A stretch of 5,845 bases of DNA from Anaerolineaceae bacterium UBA700 (GTDB lineage: Bacteria; Chloroflexota; Anaerolineae; Anaerolineales; Anaerolineaceae), in NCBI GenBank assembly GCA_002298885.1, contig DBMK01000228.1, positions 1-5,845 on the forward strand, written 5' to 3'. This document shows, piece by piece, positions 5,813 to 5,845 of the stretch; within the stretch, counting starts at the first letter, position 1, and the number at the start of each line of letters is the position of its first letter. Below the pieces are notes generated by a model. The model made no database searches and was not told the DNA's origin. It saw nothing but the letters and a program-made list of their open reading frames with translations. A program made the translations under genes and the position numbers.

Positions 5813-5845
5813 TCCAAAAAGCAGCGCCCTGGAGTTTGGCTCTTT

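Noticed and set aside
5813..5845. Terminator after the small membrane protein
   Set aside because: Only 33 bases remain, and no convincing stem followed by a T-run is complete within the window.

Overview
The window is GC-rich, tightly packed bacterial DNA with four full-length protein genes and one small one. No RNA gene, insertion sequence with a transposase, or CRISPR array is visible. Organism (inference): the codon use, the TTG and GTG starts with strong Shine-Dalgarno sites, and the palindromic spacer repeats (an ACGACT-based inverted repeat and CTCTCCAT...ATGGAGAG hairpins) resemble Chloroflexota, perhaps Anaerolineae. The sequence alone does not prove this.

Layout. Positions 1-80 are a spacer with an imperfect 8-base tandem repeat and a possible -10 box. 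At 81-1706 (+) lies a cytoplasmic GH13 alpha-glucosidase or transglucosylase-type enzyme with an intact catalytic triad. At 1720-1750 a strong symmetric hairpin sits between convergent genes and probably terminates both. At 1764-2750 (-) is an aldo/keto reductase very like the YghZ L-glyceraldehyde-3-phosphate reductase group. The 2751-2984 spacer carries candidate divergent promoter boxes and an 84-base inverted repeat. At 2985-3887 (+) is a metal-dependent TIM-barrel protein of the AP-endonuclease-2 / sugar isomerase superfamily, best started at a TTG behind a strong ribosome binding site. The 3888-4117 spacer holds two head-to-head copies of a REP-like hairpin unit and an A/T-rich direct repeat. 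At 4118-5578 (+) is an MFS transporter with sugar-symporter-like motifs and apparently 14 membrane helices. At 5654-5812 (+) is a 52-residue single-pass membrane protein with a near-perfect Shine-Dalgarno site. No stretch longer than 300 bases lacks a gene.

How the genes may work together (inference): transporter, intracellular GH13 enzyme and reductase fit small-scale uptake and processing of an alpha-glucoside, with disposal of reactive aldehydes. The genes are not one operon: they lie on both strands and are separated by a terminator and repeats, so the link is weak.

The points most worth a second look are: the TIM-barrel protein, which keeps eight of nine endonuclease IV-type metal-ligand positions; the extra central helix pair in the transporter; the unannotated small membrane protein behind it; and the two palindromic repeat elements. 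I see no clear, previously undescribed multi-gene system.
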